From contig JBAMDO010000578.1 of assembly GCA_037074765.1 (NCBI GenBank), positions 310,001-374,000 on the forward strand: DNA of 64,000 nucleotides. The letters run 5' to 3'. Position 1 is the first letter of the stretch. Every line of letters begins with the position of its first letter. This document shows positions 50,801-64,000 of the stretch, piece after piece. Position numbers and translations under genes: made by a program. The notes beneath the pieces were generated by a model. The model saw nothing but the letters and a program-made list of their open reading frames with translations, did not search any database and was not told where the DNA came from. The DNA is from Mansonella perstans. Its lineage: Eukaryota > Nematoda > Chromadorea > Rhabditida > Onchocercidae.

Positions 50801-53800
50801 AAAAGTTATTTTTATCACCAACAACGATTCTCAGCTTAGCGAATCACCAGATGGTATGTTTCATTTTAAGTAAAATGGTTTGATTTATTTGGCATACATG
50901 CAGTCAGCATCACTCGCTCGTTATATGGTAATTAGCTTCTATCAAAGATAAGGTAAATTAAGAGATATCAGAAAATTTCCAAATAACCGACAACACTTCA
51001 ATGTCTTTTCACTTCGTTTAGAAGTATTTGGAACATCCATGTCGGATACAGGCAACGGTGTGAAATCTTTGAAAGTAAGTCCTGATGGGAAACATCTGGC
51101 CACGGGTACTCGAGATGGGAATTTGTCGTAAGTATTTGATTTTTTCAAATATAAAAAATTTACGGCGAAATTTTTTGCTATTGCGAAATTTTCTTCAAAA
51201 GTTTTTTATTTTTAACCAAATTGTTTCAGTGTTTATGATTTAACTATACCAAATATGGAAATGGTTGCATTTTTCGAAGCGCATGAAAGTGACATTATGT
51301 GTATGGAGTATTCTGACCCACAAAGTTGTGAGTTTGTACTGGTTTTTTTACTATTCCTTCTTTCGCTTTTATAACAGAACTTTCACTTACATTTGTTATT
51401 AATAAATTTAAATTGCACCAAAAAAAAAAGAAAATTCGTAGGCTGAATCGAAGAAGAGAGATACCATAGGTTTTGCTGTTCGATTAATTCACAGGAAATA
51501 TAGATTAATAGACGAGAAGCGACAAATAACTTGTAATTCACGAGTTTCGGTGCTGGCAACTTGACAAATAACTTTCAGTAGTGAATTTTACATTTGCTTG
51601 CTATGTTATTTCCTTGAATATTTATTATCAATCTGCTGTTGCAGCTTTTTATAATTCCGCCATTTTAGCTCGTTATTTGCTAGCTACTGGGAGTCGGGAT
51701 CGTATGGTGCACTTGTTCGACCCATTTAATGGCTACCAACCTTTAGCAAGTATTGACGACCATACAAGCACTCTCAATTCCATACTATTCGTTGAGGTTT
51801 GTAATATTTTGAAATATTTAAGAATTTTTTATCGTATAGAAATTTTGCAGTTTTAATTTTAATTTTTTATCGTATTAATCTGCAAAAAAAACTAAATAGC
51901 GATTTTACAGGAAACTGATAATTTGCTGCTGATAAGTTCGGCTGCTGATCGTTCAATTGTAATTAGGAAATTGGTCGATTCAGAAGTAAATTTGTAATTT
52001 GGTTTTTTTCTAAAATTCGTTTAAGGAAAAATGTTTTAAAATTGAAGCAATTTAGATAATATCTTTTAGACAGGTAGGATTTGAGCAAGATGTTTAATTA
52101 TAAGGATGACGCAAATTATTACTTGTTAAATTATTATTCACTCAATAGAGATTGTATAATCGGAGTCTATTATAATAACTATTCCGAATCTGTTTTTTTT
52201 TTTTTTTTACTGCATTTAGATCTTATATTTATTGAAGAAAGCATTTCGGTCTTTTATTTAATATTTAGTGTATCTAATTTTACATAACTTTTTGCAGCCA
52301 TGTTCGGTGACCTTTTCACGTATAACCCTCATAAAGTCTCAATTTGGCTTGAACTATGTCGTATTAAGTGCTGATGGAATAGTAGCAGCTTGTCAGGACC
52401 GTCAGCTTCGGACATATTCGCTTCAGGGAAAGCTTGTAAAGCAGATTAAAGGGGCTGCAAGTGATGACGGACAGCTCACTAGGGTAATTATATATCTGAT
52501 TAACAGATACATTTAATTTCATCATTTAATTTGTTTGTTATAATTTAAAATTCATTAATGCAGCTGTCTTCAATTATAAACAGCCTTTAATGCTTCTGCT
52601 GTCATCTTTGCTTATCATGCAAGTCATGCAGGTGCGGCTGGATCCGTCAGGAATTTATGCTGCAACAGTATGTACAAATCGAAATGTTTATATCATTGAT
52701 GTAGCCACAGGAGAATTTGCTGCCGTACTGACAGGCCAGTCAGAAAGCATCACAGATGTTGCTTTTTCCGCTGATTGCAGGTTAATTTTAGGATGAGATA
52801 GAGTTTGAACTTTCAGTTCATTAACAGCGTGCATCCGTCCGTCTAATAAGGAATGATATGCTCATTTCGCTATTCTGCGGCATAAATTATGGATAAAAAA
52901 AATCTTTTTTTTTAATTGTTAGTAACTGCTGAAGACTTGACAAAGAAAGTCATCTCGATGAGAAGGAGAATTAGTCTTTTTTATAGAGATTAGAGAGCTG
53001 AATTTATACAACTGGTTTATCTCAGCAATAGTAAAGAAATCTCGAGCTTAAACATTTTTATAAAATATAATCACGAACACATTTTGAGATGCATAGATTT
53101 TTAGCAGTTAGTTTTGCTATGAAGTATTTTAGGCGTTTATATGTTGTGTCCCTCAGCGGCTGCATTTTCGTGTGGCGATTGTCCAGTTTTCTTGTCAACA
53201 AAATGATAGCCGTTATACGAAAATTCCAAATTACCAAGAATACTGGAACCGTAGGAATAGAAAAACTTTGTGAACGGTAAATAGCAGCATTTTTCAAAAT
53301 ATGGCCACGCGTAATTTCCTGATTTTTTTTTAGGTTTCTGTGGTAGTTTTTGCGCATACCTTCTTCATAAATTTTGCTCTTTGTAAAATGTTATATTTTC
53401 GGATTCAATGACAAATACATTATTAGGTCTGAAACACCGGACAGTTTATTGGAGAGTGGCAGTGATGCAGCTGGGGACGAACACATGGAGTATATACGAA
53501 ATGCAAAGGTTAAATTATTTGGTTTTTCCTAGGTTTAATTAGTCTTGCTAAACAACAACTAGATTTTCCTTGAAAGAAGTTATTAAGTTTCTTTGAGAGC
53601 TTTCCTATTTTTACGAACTGTTGTAAAGCTTCAATTAGGGATACAGTGCACTATAGTATTTTGGACTAAGTTAGTTTTCGGACAGGAAAATTAACTCTAA
53701 TGAAGGTTTCATTTGATTTTGATTTTTGAAATCGGTTTTGATATTTTCTTATTTAAATTATATAGCGTTTAGGGATTAGTTTAGGATTAGTTTTTTTTAT

Positions 53801-56800
53801 ATATCAAGTTTTATTTCTCATTGTAATATAGTAAGGAACTTTCTTTATTAGGAAGGAAGAGGTAGCACCGCTATGACCAATTCTACACTTAGGATGGAAA
53901 TATTTATGCAGATTTTATTTCTAAGAATGTAACTCTTTTCTACGCAATTAACATTTTTGTAGGTAAAAGATTCAGAATCCGAATTTGGTTCTTTAAGCAG
54001 CATTAAAATCGGTGATGAAGATTCGGACAGTTGCATGGGGCGAAAGCCAACAACAGTGATTATCAATACTCCATTTAGTAGTGTGATTACGGAGTATGCT
54101 TTTTTTCCTTTAAACTTTAAGTGCCTTGTTTTTAATTTCATCAACGTTTTAATTTTTTAATTTCATCAACGGAGGGAAACGAAGTTGAAGTAATGAATAA
54201 TTTATATGAATCATTTGTCTTGCATCTTTTTATGGCAGTTTCTCTACAGCTTGATCGCACTATCCTTGACCTTCATTCTTATAATTGGAAGTGTACTCCG
54301 TCCACTTTACTGTAGCAGTTTAGAAGAATTGCATAGTCATGTACGACAAATTTACACAATATACACTTATTTTAAAGAGTGGTCGAGATATAAAAAGGAC
54401 AAACAAGTATTGGTATTTATCACACTATATTCGTATTTTAACATCAGTTATGTCTTCCAATCGGTTTTGTTAACATTTTTCTATTCTGAATTAGATTATA
54501 TATTGTAAAAAGTGGCGAATATGGATATAACTGTAGTGCTTCGATATCTAATTTTTTCTCGAACTTTCATTGCAGTCTTTTAACTTTAATTCTATTTGTT
54601 TTCTTCTTTGAATTTCTACTGCCTTATTTTCTACTTAAGCCAGCGGTTCACTTTTTTCAAATTTACGCGAAAAATTTTCGTCATTCATAACTCTCTAGTA
54701 ACTTTTGTTGCTATTCTCTGCTTAACAGCATGTTAATCAATACAACTGAGAATAATGATTAAGTCACTTATTGAAGCATTATTGGACTTCTTATTATACA
54801 TAATAAATACCATTCTTGATACATGAAAGCTGTATTTATATTCATATTAATTTTAAACTACGGAATTACGGGCCAGTGAACTTTCCTTAATTTTGTTGCC
54901 GTAAAATTAGGGTTCAAGCAACGCATTGCAATATTGATGCCCTTATTTTCTAAGGAAAAATTTCTGTATTATTTCATTATCTGATTTTGTCTTTATCTTA
55001 TATTTGATTTCTTCTGTTTGTTCTCATTTTCACGTATAACGTTTATTATTTCCCCGAAATTTTTCATACTGACGAGCTTTTTCATTCCATAACTAATAAG
55101 CACGATTTTTTCGGTTGAGATAGTTGAAATCACAGTCTTAAGGTAGATTGTAATGTTTGGATCTAAATGTTTTTTTCCAATTTGCATTGTGTTTTATTTT
55201 AGCTTACATTTTGAAAAAAATCTAACATGGGAAAATTAGAAAATTTTTTTACTTATGACTTTCTACAGTTAGAGTTGCAGTGATGATTTCGAACTGAAAC
55301 GGGTGACAACAGAAATTGTGCGGCGTAGTATGAGTGGAATAATGAATGAACAACGTACTAGTTGGGATGCTGCTTCAGCAGCTAATGGTAACGATTTTTG
55401 ATCAGATATCCACTTTTTTTTTTATAATTTATAATTCGCAACGATTTTATTCGAAATTCGGCGTTTAATGGATAGTTTTAGTAGTTATTGTTTCAAATCT
55501 ATCTTATAAAGAAGAAGCATCAATATATGTTATTCTTTTAATATTTATTGTTAAAAATAGAAAAAATTGTCCATATGATTCAGTCTTATCTTCAGAATAC
55601 ATTTATTGCTAGGGTAGTTTGAGATGATGCAAATAAAACTGCAAACTAATTTCGGAATTTATGCTTAATAATTTCACTTCAACTATAACACAAATTTAGT
55701 GAATTAAAAAGGAACAAAACGTTAATATTGGAGTTAAAATGAGTATTAAATCATCAGTAACATAATCAATCATGATTTACCAGTCAATAATCGATAGTTC
55801 TTTTTCATTATTAATGATAAGCGATTCCGATTTTTTTTTTTGTTTTGCTTAATTGCTTAATCTAATGAGAAAAATTTCCTTGAAAACATTAGTTTTATAA
55901 CATTAAAATGAATGTAACAAAAGTAGCAATTCTATTCTTAGCTTTCTTCAATGATTCTTTACATTCATTCTTTCCTTTGATCATCTCTTTTTCTCTTTTG
56001 ATATTTATCGTTCTTTTTTCTTGTCTTTATTTTGTGTGCATATGCTATGCTTATATACTGTTGCTGCTGATTTGGATCATTTGTTCTTATTTGTACGATT
56101 CATCTGATTCATCTTTCATGTCACCAGGCTTATTCAATCCTTTAGATTTCTCCGATGATGAGCAAACACCTTCATCAACAGCAGCAGGCATGGGCAAATC
56201 TTCAGGAGCAATGAATTTTGTTCAACAACGATTAGGCGGTAATGCAGCCATTGGAGAAAAGGATGCATGCATTGCAAGCAGTACATCTGTAAATTCACGA
56301 TTTGCTCAGCTAACAGGGACAACTGGTGCATTGGTATATCCTAATGGTGCCGGAAATGGCACTGATATTGTTAGGGGAGGAAATGCAGATAGTCATGGAC
56401 CATCAACCGTGGGAAGTGATGTTTTAACACGAAAACCACGGAAAAAATGGAATGATGTGATGGTTAGTCCCATTGGAGGTTCGTTCGTCTTGTGGTTTTT
56501 GCATGTTTAATTTCTGATATGTTTTGCATTTGAATGGAGAGTCTATTTAAAATTTGTAGTTTAGTTATGACATTGTTGACATTCTTTCTACCTTCTTTGT
56601 ACCATGAATTAACTTGTTTAGATACACCAGCTTCATCACTGATATCAAGTTCATTCGAATCGCCACTCACTGAAACACAAATTTTACCGTTATCCATGCA
56701 ACCATCATCATCCAAGGAAAATGTTTTGGGTGGTTTTATGACTATGAATGGTAATCAGGTACAGTATTCACCGCGTTCATCCGAAGGAAATATTCACAAA

Positions 56801-59597
56801 AGTTTGTTACTAAATGATTTTCAATGAATTTTTTTGCGCAGTGCTTTTACTTTTAAAACTAATGTTTTGGTTTATTATATGACAGGTAATTTCCTGTTCA
56901 ATAAAACAGACGGGAAAAGTAGTAGGACATTACTTTCGGTTTTGAATAAAATACCATCTTGTCTTTATTTTATGAATTTCGATTTTGGAGATTTCTTTAT
57001 AATATCTTATTCTTATAGAAATACCGAATTCTATATCAGCACCAGGAATTTCTGAGTTGCAGCAGTATTCTTCTTCCCACTTATTAACACAAGGCGGAGA
57101 AACTTCTGAGTTATGCAATGTGCCACTTAATGTTTCACCCTCCGTATTTTCTCAGTCGTCTAGTTCGGTATTCAGTCGGACTAGCGCGAAACGCTGTAGT
57201 TTAACAAAGCGCCTGAAAGGGATCAAGAGTAGTGAGGTTTGTTATTTTCACTAACTGGATTTTTTTCCTTTAGTTTAGGACCCCAATCATTTGCTAATTA
57301 ATCAGTGTTATATTAAATTTAGAATAATGCTTTTGATGATTTTATGTGATAATGTTTAGAATACTTAAGGATTTCTTATAACCTAAAGTATGATATATGT
57401 TTGCAGTCACAGACAATGTGGACGCCACCTCTGATGGGTTCCAGGCGATCGGCAAGCAACATGCATTACACTACGATGTCAGGACGAACAATTCCAGTAA
57501 CACGACGAAGTTAGTTCACTCTTATGAAGTTTATTTTGCTGAAAATATCGTTATTTTCCTCATATTGCCTAATGATGGATATTTTTCGTTGGATTATTTG
57601 CATTTATAGCTTGGAAGCGAATGGATCAAAAGCCTTAGTAGTTGTTGCACTTTATTTTATATAGCACTTCAGCACCAGCATCTTCTATAGTTACATGCTT
57701 TGTTTTGCTACTGTTTGTTTTGTTATTGGTGATTGTTTTTGAGAATTCGCATGCATAGCTTTCGATTTATTGTCAGTTTCGTAGGGGGGTTTCATTGGTT
57801 TCAATGGTTTTAGTTCTGTAAACCTCATACTAGCTTCTGGAGAATTCTTGTTATCATCGTTTAAATAGACAAGTCAAATGAAGTGTTATCCGATCAACCC
57901 ACGCAACGTGTATGCAGAATTTCTGTGAATCGATACTTTCACTTTCCTGTAGGTATACCATTTTGTTATCTCTGCACTACGCTTGTTTTGCTTTCAGAAT
58001 CCGATCTGCACATCGCTTTGTCGCGTTTGTATCAGCAGCAACAAGAAAGGAATAGCTTAAGTACTGCAACTATAGGTCAAGCTTTTAGTCCACTGGCTTC
58101 TTGTCAAGCGGTTAATGATGCCATCAGAAATCGACGAATGGCATTTGCAGGAGGTTTTGATTCATTAAAGAAGAAAGCTAGAGCTGCTCACTGCTGGGAT
58201 TTTGCTGGCATGCTTTTTTGGTGATTGATGACTTGTTACTCACCCCATAAATTCCAGTTTCTGGATATTTATGGATAATGGCTTAGATTTATCCGCATTT
58301 TGAAATTATAATGATCTTTTCTGCTTTAGAGATAAAGCAGTGCGCTGTCTTTGTGTAAACAAAATTGAAATCTTTCGTCAGCAAGATTTTTTCTTCTCCG
58401 TATTTTCTTTTATACTTACTTCCATATTTGCAACTTCTCCTTTATTGGATGAAAATGAATTTTCTATAAAGTGAGCCTTTTTCTTAGTATTACAAAATTT
58501 TGGATCTTTTTTTATTGCTTAGGCTGTTCAAAATGAAATGTGCTTTCTAAAACGAAGCTAAAATTTCAAAACAAAAATTGTTTACGAAAACGGCGATTTT
58601 GTTACATACAAATGTATTGAAACCGTTTTTCGATAATATTGGTTTAGCTGTATTTTGAAAGCAAAAAATTTAGAAAAAGTCAGGACAATTATCTCATCAT
58701 TTTCAATGTTTTACGTTTTTTCTTCAGTGTTCTCAGCTTTGTTATTTGCAAGCAGCTTTTATCCACTTGTGAAAGCCTTCATAAGCTGAGATGCCTATTT
58801 CTATCGATTAATTAGGGCTTTTAATTAATTCTGGAAATTTGTATTTCCCTTTTTTTCAATTTTTTTTTAAAACAAAAGGCAATCATTAGAAATAGACTGA
58901 AAAAGCACTTATGGGTTTAATGGTTTAAAAAATCGAATATTGATTTTCACAGCTTTTTGAGATATTTGTTATTTTACTCGAAATTAGACACAGGAACGCA
59001 TTATTTGTTTTCTTACAGAGGATGATTACGCCTCATCTGATCTCCATCTGCGCAGTCGAAGCCAAAGTCCTTCACAGCTTGCCCTCAATGTCCTAGGAAA
59101 TGGGAACCGACAGCGACAAGTAAAGGACTTTTTTTGATTGAAATATAAGAGTGTGATTGCTTTTGGTTTATTTTTATGTACTTTGTATAGACTTGTTTTG
59201 CAGAAACTTCTCTAATTTTTGTCATGTGGAGCGCACTACTCAAGTTTTGCAACTTTTTAGGATTCTGATATGTCGACATATTCAGTTTTAACGATGGCAT
59301 CCACTCGTCTGACACCATCATCTTCACGGACGAATCTTCGAATTGCTACTGTTAATAAGCAGCAGTCATCACAGACACTGAATCGATTGACAGGATTGCG
59401 TGACAGGTATTTTCATAAATAGAAGTAAGCTAACTGTGAATTTACTCGAAAGAATGGGAACATCTGAGAATTTACTTTAAATATGTCAGCGGTTGATTTT
59501 TTCCAATCTTTTGATCATTCCTTGGCATATCCTTCTGTTTAAAATTTAGATAACTCTAAAAACTCATCATTTCATTTTATTGGAAGTTTATTCTAGG

Positions 59598-59632
<35 letters not shown>

Positions 59633-62600
59633 GATTACATATAGGCAGCATTTTACTAGTATGGGGCATTAAAACAATTTGGCTTAAAAAATAAGTTTAT
59701 AAAAATTCTTAGAATTCATTGTTTTATATATATTTATATATGCGTTAGCTACAACATTTGTCGTAATAAATAATGGCCTTTCTTATTTATGATGTTAAAC
59801 ATTTGTTGCATTTGTTGCATTCATTTCTGATTTTATTATCAGGTGAAGTTTCATTTATTAGTGGTAGTTTATTTAACAACAGTAAAATTTTTATTTCAAA
59901 ATAGTTTTTATGATTGAAAGTATCGCCTCTATTGAAAATTTGTCATTGTACGTAAATCCGGATGTCTTGTGGCAGTTTACATAGAATTTTGAGGGTTTTT
60001 TATGATTTTTGAACTGTCGCAGTGTTAATGTGTCACCTACATTTCGCTGTTACATTCTCTTGTCTAACAAAAATCACAAAATTTTCACACTCTCTGCATG
60101 ACTTGCATTAAATTTGTAATCCAAATGATGTAAGTCAGACAGTTTAAGCTATAATTTTTTGTCATATCATATTGAGTTCTAATTTTTTTCCCGGTTCAAT
60201 AGAGTAATGTTTCAATCACTAAACTCTATTCAGTCTTCGTGCAGGAGCTTCAAAATCAAGTTTTTGCTGTAGATATAGTATTTGGAATCATCAATATTGA
60301 TTTTGAATTTATTATCGAGTTGTTTATTATTAACTAATGGAAAAATTGGATTGTTTGAAGTAATTGTTCAGGTTACGCAAATCTCATGAGAATTTGGCTG
60401 GACCTCTAAGTGATGACGGTTTCGCAACATTTCCAAACATTATGTCACGTTCGAAATCATTCGGTAATCTTCGGCTAACAGCCGCTACACCATCAAGTGG
60501 AAAATCTGGACTTGGTTCACTGCTTGGTACTAATAGTGACGATGGTAGATCATATCTGTCACGGTTGAATGCTGATACTCCTATGTAAATAATTTCTAAG
60601 TTTTCTGGCGATACTCGTCATAAAAGCAAGTATGACTAGCTCTCAGTAATTAATGGGCATTATAACTAACAGTACGAACACTTTATCAAATAAAGTGAAG
60701 ATTTCGTTGTTATTTTATTCGATTAGGACTGTTCTTTATTTTGCTGATTGAAAAAGTTTCTGCGAACTTTTGCAAGTGTGTGCGAATCGCTTAATGAGTT
60801 GTTTGCATTTTTAGATAATATTGGTAAGTTCTCTCTCTTAGTTTGTTTCTTACAATGTCTTTTTTACTGCTTCAGCGTAATATTCATCTAAAACGCTTGT
60901 TAATAATAGCAGAAGAAATTTGGTATCGGTGACATTCTCTCATTTCTGTACTTTTGTATTTTTGAAAAAGGATTGATCGCTATCGTGGAAACATTAAGCA
61001 GCTGAAAACAAGTTGCTGAGAGTTGATGAGTTCATCAAATAGTTGCATGAATTACCTAATTTTTTTTTTCACTCTGTTGAGTCACTAATGCACAATAAAA
61101 CTTAAAGCGTCAAGGCTTAAAAATTCTGAAACTATTGAGCAATGAGCTGGTGTTAGATTGTGAAAAGTAAGAACCAAAAATTTGCAGTTCTGTTCATGAT
61201 TGCAGCAAAAAGTTTGAGAAATAAATGCTAACCTTATTTCAGTATTTAATCATCCAGTTGTTGATCATCACATTTCAAATATTCAAATTGACCATTTGAG
61301 GCACATGACATGAAACATTGCTGGCTGAGATTTGAATATGTTTTTATTTGTTGGATTACCAAGTCTGTATAGATGCATAGTTTATTTTTCCTTCCATATT
61401 CACAGTAATTGAATTCAGTAATTTTCAGTGGTGCATCAGGATTGAACATCAGAAGTCGTATGATTGCTCGATCAGTAGGTAATTTATACAATAACCCAGA
61501 AAGGAACGACACATTAACAAGCAAAAATCTTTTGAGCCAGACAGAAATACCGTTGCGCATGAAAACCGAGCGAAATTTGGCAAAAACTATCGAAAATTTG
61601 AAGAAAGCGAGGTTTACGAAATTCTCTTTGTTCTTTTTGTACCTAAAGTGTTGAATTTTAAATTTTTTCGTAATTTCCTATTTTGCTGGAATTTGCTCAG
61701 GACATTTTTAATGCATTGATTAGGAAGTTTACATGACATTATTATTATTCTCACTGATCAGAAACCGTCTTAGTTAGAGAACCAGAAAGGTTATTTCACC
61801 TACAGCAAAAATTTCTGTAAAAGTGGTTTCCAAGTCAGTTTAAAGTTTGTAATTATTCCATCTGAAAATCCCGTCTTTATCTTTATAGCAACCCGGATCT
61901 TTCGAAATTTGAAGTTGGTGAAACACGAGAAGCCTTATTTGAGGTTAAAAATGAATCGGAATATTTATTCCCGCTAGCTCTTTCTACACGCAATCAAAAG
62001 GGTAAAGGAGCAGTACAGAAACGCGTTAGTTTTTTTTTTTTATTAAATGCAGTTTCTCTGTTAAACACAAAGAATGAAGGCAAGATAACAATTTAGATGC
62101 AAGATTTCAGCATTTTTTTTGTGTCAGGTTGAAAGATACCAGCCACGAAATCGGGTATCGCGAGATACAACGAGTGGTGAAAGTGATAGTAATAGTTCAG
62201 AAGTTAACGGGCTACCGCTGCTGCAGGCTAGTGGAACCATCGGGCAACAATTTACGCCACGGCGATATTTTAGTACCGTTAATGGCACAAGCAGGTTTGG
62301 AAATCCAGTTCACAATTTTATGGATAATTTTCCTATCAAATCTTTTTAAAAATCTGGATGGAAAGTAAGTTATAATCTATTTCAGGAGTATCTCATGTGT
62401 TGAAAGTATGCCGAGGCAAAGCTTTCTTCAAACGCGCCGTATTTTCGAACCACAGCAACGGCATAGTTCTTCAAATACCCAACGTCGAGTTCCAAGTTAT
62501 TTGGCTCAAAAACTTGCAAGGTTTTGGTTTTCATAATTCAATTTTTTAAATTTGCTTAACTGTATTGTATTTTCACGCATACATCAATTCCGGATACTGC

Positions 62601-62801
62601 AATCTACTTAAAAATTTTCCACTTTCACTTCCTGTCATTACTATATTTCAATTCTCGACTTTTTGTCTAACACTTAGTATATTGCAGTGGTGACATAGTG
62701 GCACCAGATGTGAGTAGCGAAGAATATCCACAGCAATCAACAACAACAACTGAAGTGGCAGCTTTCCAGGATTTTGCTGCTAAAACTCACCGATCAAGAC
62801 G
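47895..62801 (+). CDS. MAPKBP1/WDR62: MAPKBP1/WDR62-type WD40 scaffold (partial, both ends open)
   Basis: Large scaffold of the MAPKBP1/WDR62 family, which in animals binds JNK-pathway kinases and, for WDR62, spindle poles. The WD40 part covers about 47895-53279 in some 17 exons (first ones 47895-47986, 48360-48480, 48612-48722, 48861-48974, 49179-49291, 49419-49541). It matches the family block by block: LERVLGCTAVS, YIATGETGHEPKLRVWE, VGNQHDRSIVVWDWRARQK, VTVGIRHVKFW, KPHYLSCDVAEGV, GGADQTVRIWNVD, VKSLKVSPDGKHLATGTRDG, EAHESDIMCMEYSDPQ, LLATGSRDRMVHLFDP, VAACQDRQLRTYS, VRLDPSGIYAA, and GCIFVWRL. The tail (53.4-62.8 kb, about 16 exons) is Ser/Gln/Asn-rich and includes acidic DSDSC, basic KRCSLTKRLKG, RSRSQSPS and RSKSFGNLR segments. 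The last exon seen ends in a donor at 62801, so the gene continues off the window. The first coding exon with the ATG was not found. Parts of the tail could belong to a separate downstream gene, though phases are compatible. Confidence 0.9.
52191..52210. repeat. Poly-T run
   Basis: About 18 consecutive T in an intron of the WD40 gene. Confidence 0.8.
59603..59631. repeat. Poly-A run
   Basis: About 29 consecutive A in an intron of the WD40 gene tail, just before ACGATTAC. No retrogene body is seen in front of it. Confidence 0.9.
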
Positions 62802-64000
62802 TAAGTCCTTGCTGTTATACCCAAAGAATCTACTCAATCCATCAAATGTAAAGTTTTAAGAATGGGTAAAACTATTAGTTATTGTTTTAATTTTCTTCTC
62901 TTAAGAGCAGATATATGCCCAGTTCTGCAAGACAGTGCATTTATTTTCCTTATCACTCTTGCAAAAAAAAAAAAAAAAAAGAAACGCAAAAATAATCTAT
63001 AGAGTTGAATTTAGTACCCAAAAATACAAGCACTGCTCGGAAAGTTTTTAAACTATCTCATTTCCAACTTTTACTAATGTTTAGTGAAGAATATTGTGCT
63101 CGATTTCTTTGTTCAGATTTTTGCTTATTTTGGGAATTTAAGTACAACTGTTTTGTATTTCTATTTTGACATTGAGCCAGTGCCTACGTCACACTATTTG
63201 GATTGCAGAATCAGATAGAAAAAACTCATTTATTTAAAAATGCTGAAAATGTGGTATCGAAAGAGTTCTGAATATTTAAATGCTTAGTAAGATATGCTTT
63301 AGTAATGACTTCTAATGTTCTGATAGAAAATGAAACAGAAGGAATTTTCAAGCATCTTTGTTAGGCACGATGAGTAAAATGGTAAAACAAAAAAATTTGT
63401 TTAACTTGACTATGGTTTTTCAAGATATTTATGGGTTCAACCATTTCTTGTGTATCTTATGTTTGAAGAACGAACTATAAATTTCTAATTTATGAGCACA
63501 GATTTTTGTTTAATAAATAAAAGTTGCCTTTATTAGTGGAAATGAAGACTTAGGAGCGCTGAAGTGATCTTGAAGATACTACAGTAATAGTACTAGCAGT
63601 AGGATGCTGATATATTGTCACTGGAGTAGTTTTATGAAATCAAAAAATGTGATAGACAGTCATTACATTAAAATCTCATATTCCATTCTCTCCTTCTTTA
63701 TTCTTGTCGTCAGCATTGACTGCAAACATAGGCAGCAGTTAGTTTATTTGCTAAATTCAATCCAGCTAATAACTTTACCAGAAAATCTGTAGATAGTTGA
63801 GTCTTGTATTTTTAGTATCTTGTTTTGATAAAAAATTTGTGCTTGAATTTTTTTTACTGCTAAATTTCAAATTACTTTATTCCGACCGTCAAATCCTTCC
63901 TTTATTTTCTGAATTCTGAGATTTCAAAATCTTTAACTTGCTTCGTATTATTGATCTTCGTAATTATCTGCAAACCACGAGAATTTTACCGCTCTAAAGG
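62802..64000. other. Right edge, probable intron
   Basis: Follows a splice donor of the WD40 scaffold (AGAC|GTAAGT) and is probably its next intron. A run of A lies at 62965-62981. A possible exon near 63737-63791 (+), after GGCAGCAG and ending in a stop, would read LVYLLNSIQLITLPENL, but it is not supported well enough to be called. Confidence 0.4.

Noticed and set aside
59603..59631. Poly-A run as a retrocopy tail
   Set aside because: No processed gene body, no target-site duplication, and similar A or T runs occur elsewhere in introns.

Overview
This window looks like nuclear DNA of a parasitic nematode, probably a clade III (spirurid or filarial) worm. The DNA is very AT-rich. Genes are split into short exons (47-260 bases) with nematode-type TTTTCAG/TTTTAG acceptors. 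Three genes have a good acceptor just upstream of the start ATG, as expected for spliced-leader trans-splicing. Gene families point the same way: a ground-like (GRL) secreted protein, an MSP-domain protein, and a UDP-galactopyranose mutase. No bacterial, viral, tRNA or rRNA sequence was recognised. The species is not identified. All gene models were built by hand from exon frames, splice phases and family motifs.

Layout. 1-4.8 kb: mostly non-coding, with one doubtful plus-strand exon chain near 3.3-3.8 kb. 4.8-6.2 kb (-): MSP-domain protein. 7.8-13.1 kb (-): ANGEL-type endonuclease/exonuclease/phosphatase protein, 10 exons, about 433 aa. 13.5-15.8 kb (-): an unrecognised acidic 208-aa protein, 7 phase-consistent exons, with several SUMO-interaction-like motifs and a PIP-box-like C-terminus. 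16-17 kb: GATAC pentamer repeat and a 3 x 75-bp minisatellite. 18.2-19.6 kb (-): ground-like protein. 20.7-21.1 kb: nested inverted repeats (foldback/MITE-like). 21.7-25.4 kb (+): two-domain C-type lectin-like protein. 26-30.2 kb (-): UDP-galactopyranose mutase (glf-1), 10 exons, about 490 aa. 30.2-36.6 kb: largely non-coding, with one possible minus-strand last exon. 36.6-37.8 kb (+): a protein with weak resemblance to SNAPC1. 37.8-47.9 kb: repeats and no convincing gene. 47.9 kb to the right edge (+): a large MAPKBP1/WDR62-type WD40 scaffold with a long low-complexity tail, running off the window.

The genes do not form an obvious pathway. The neighbouring minus-strand pair 7.8-13.1 and 13.5-15.8 kb lies head-to-tail with only about 400 bases between the upstream stop and the downstream start, so an operon is possible. 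The most interesting item is the small SIM/PIP-like protein. The UDP-galactopyranose mutase matters as an enzyme absent from mammals.
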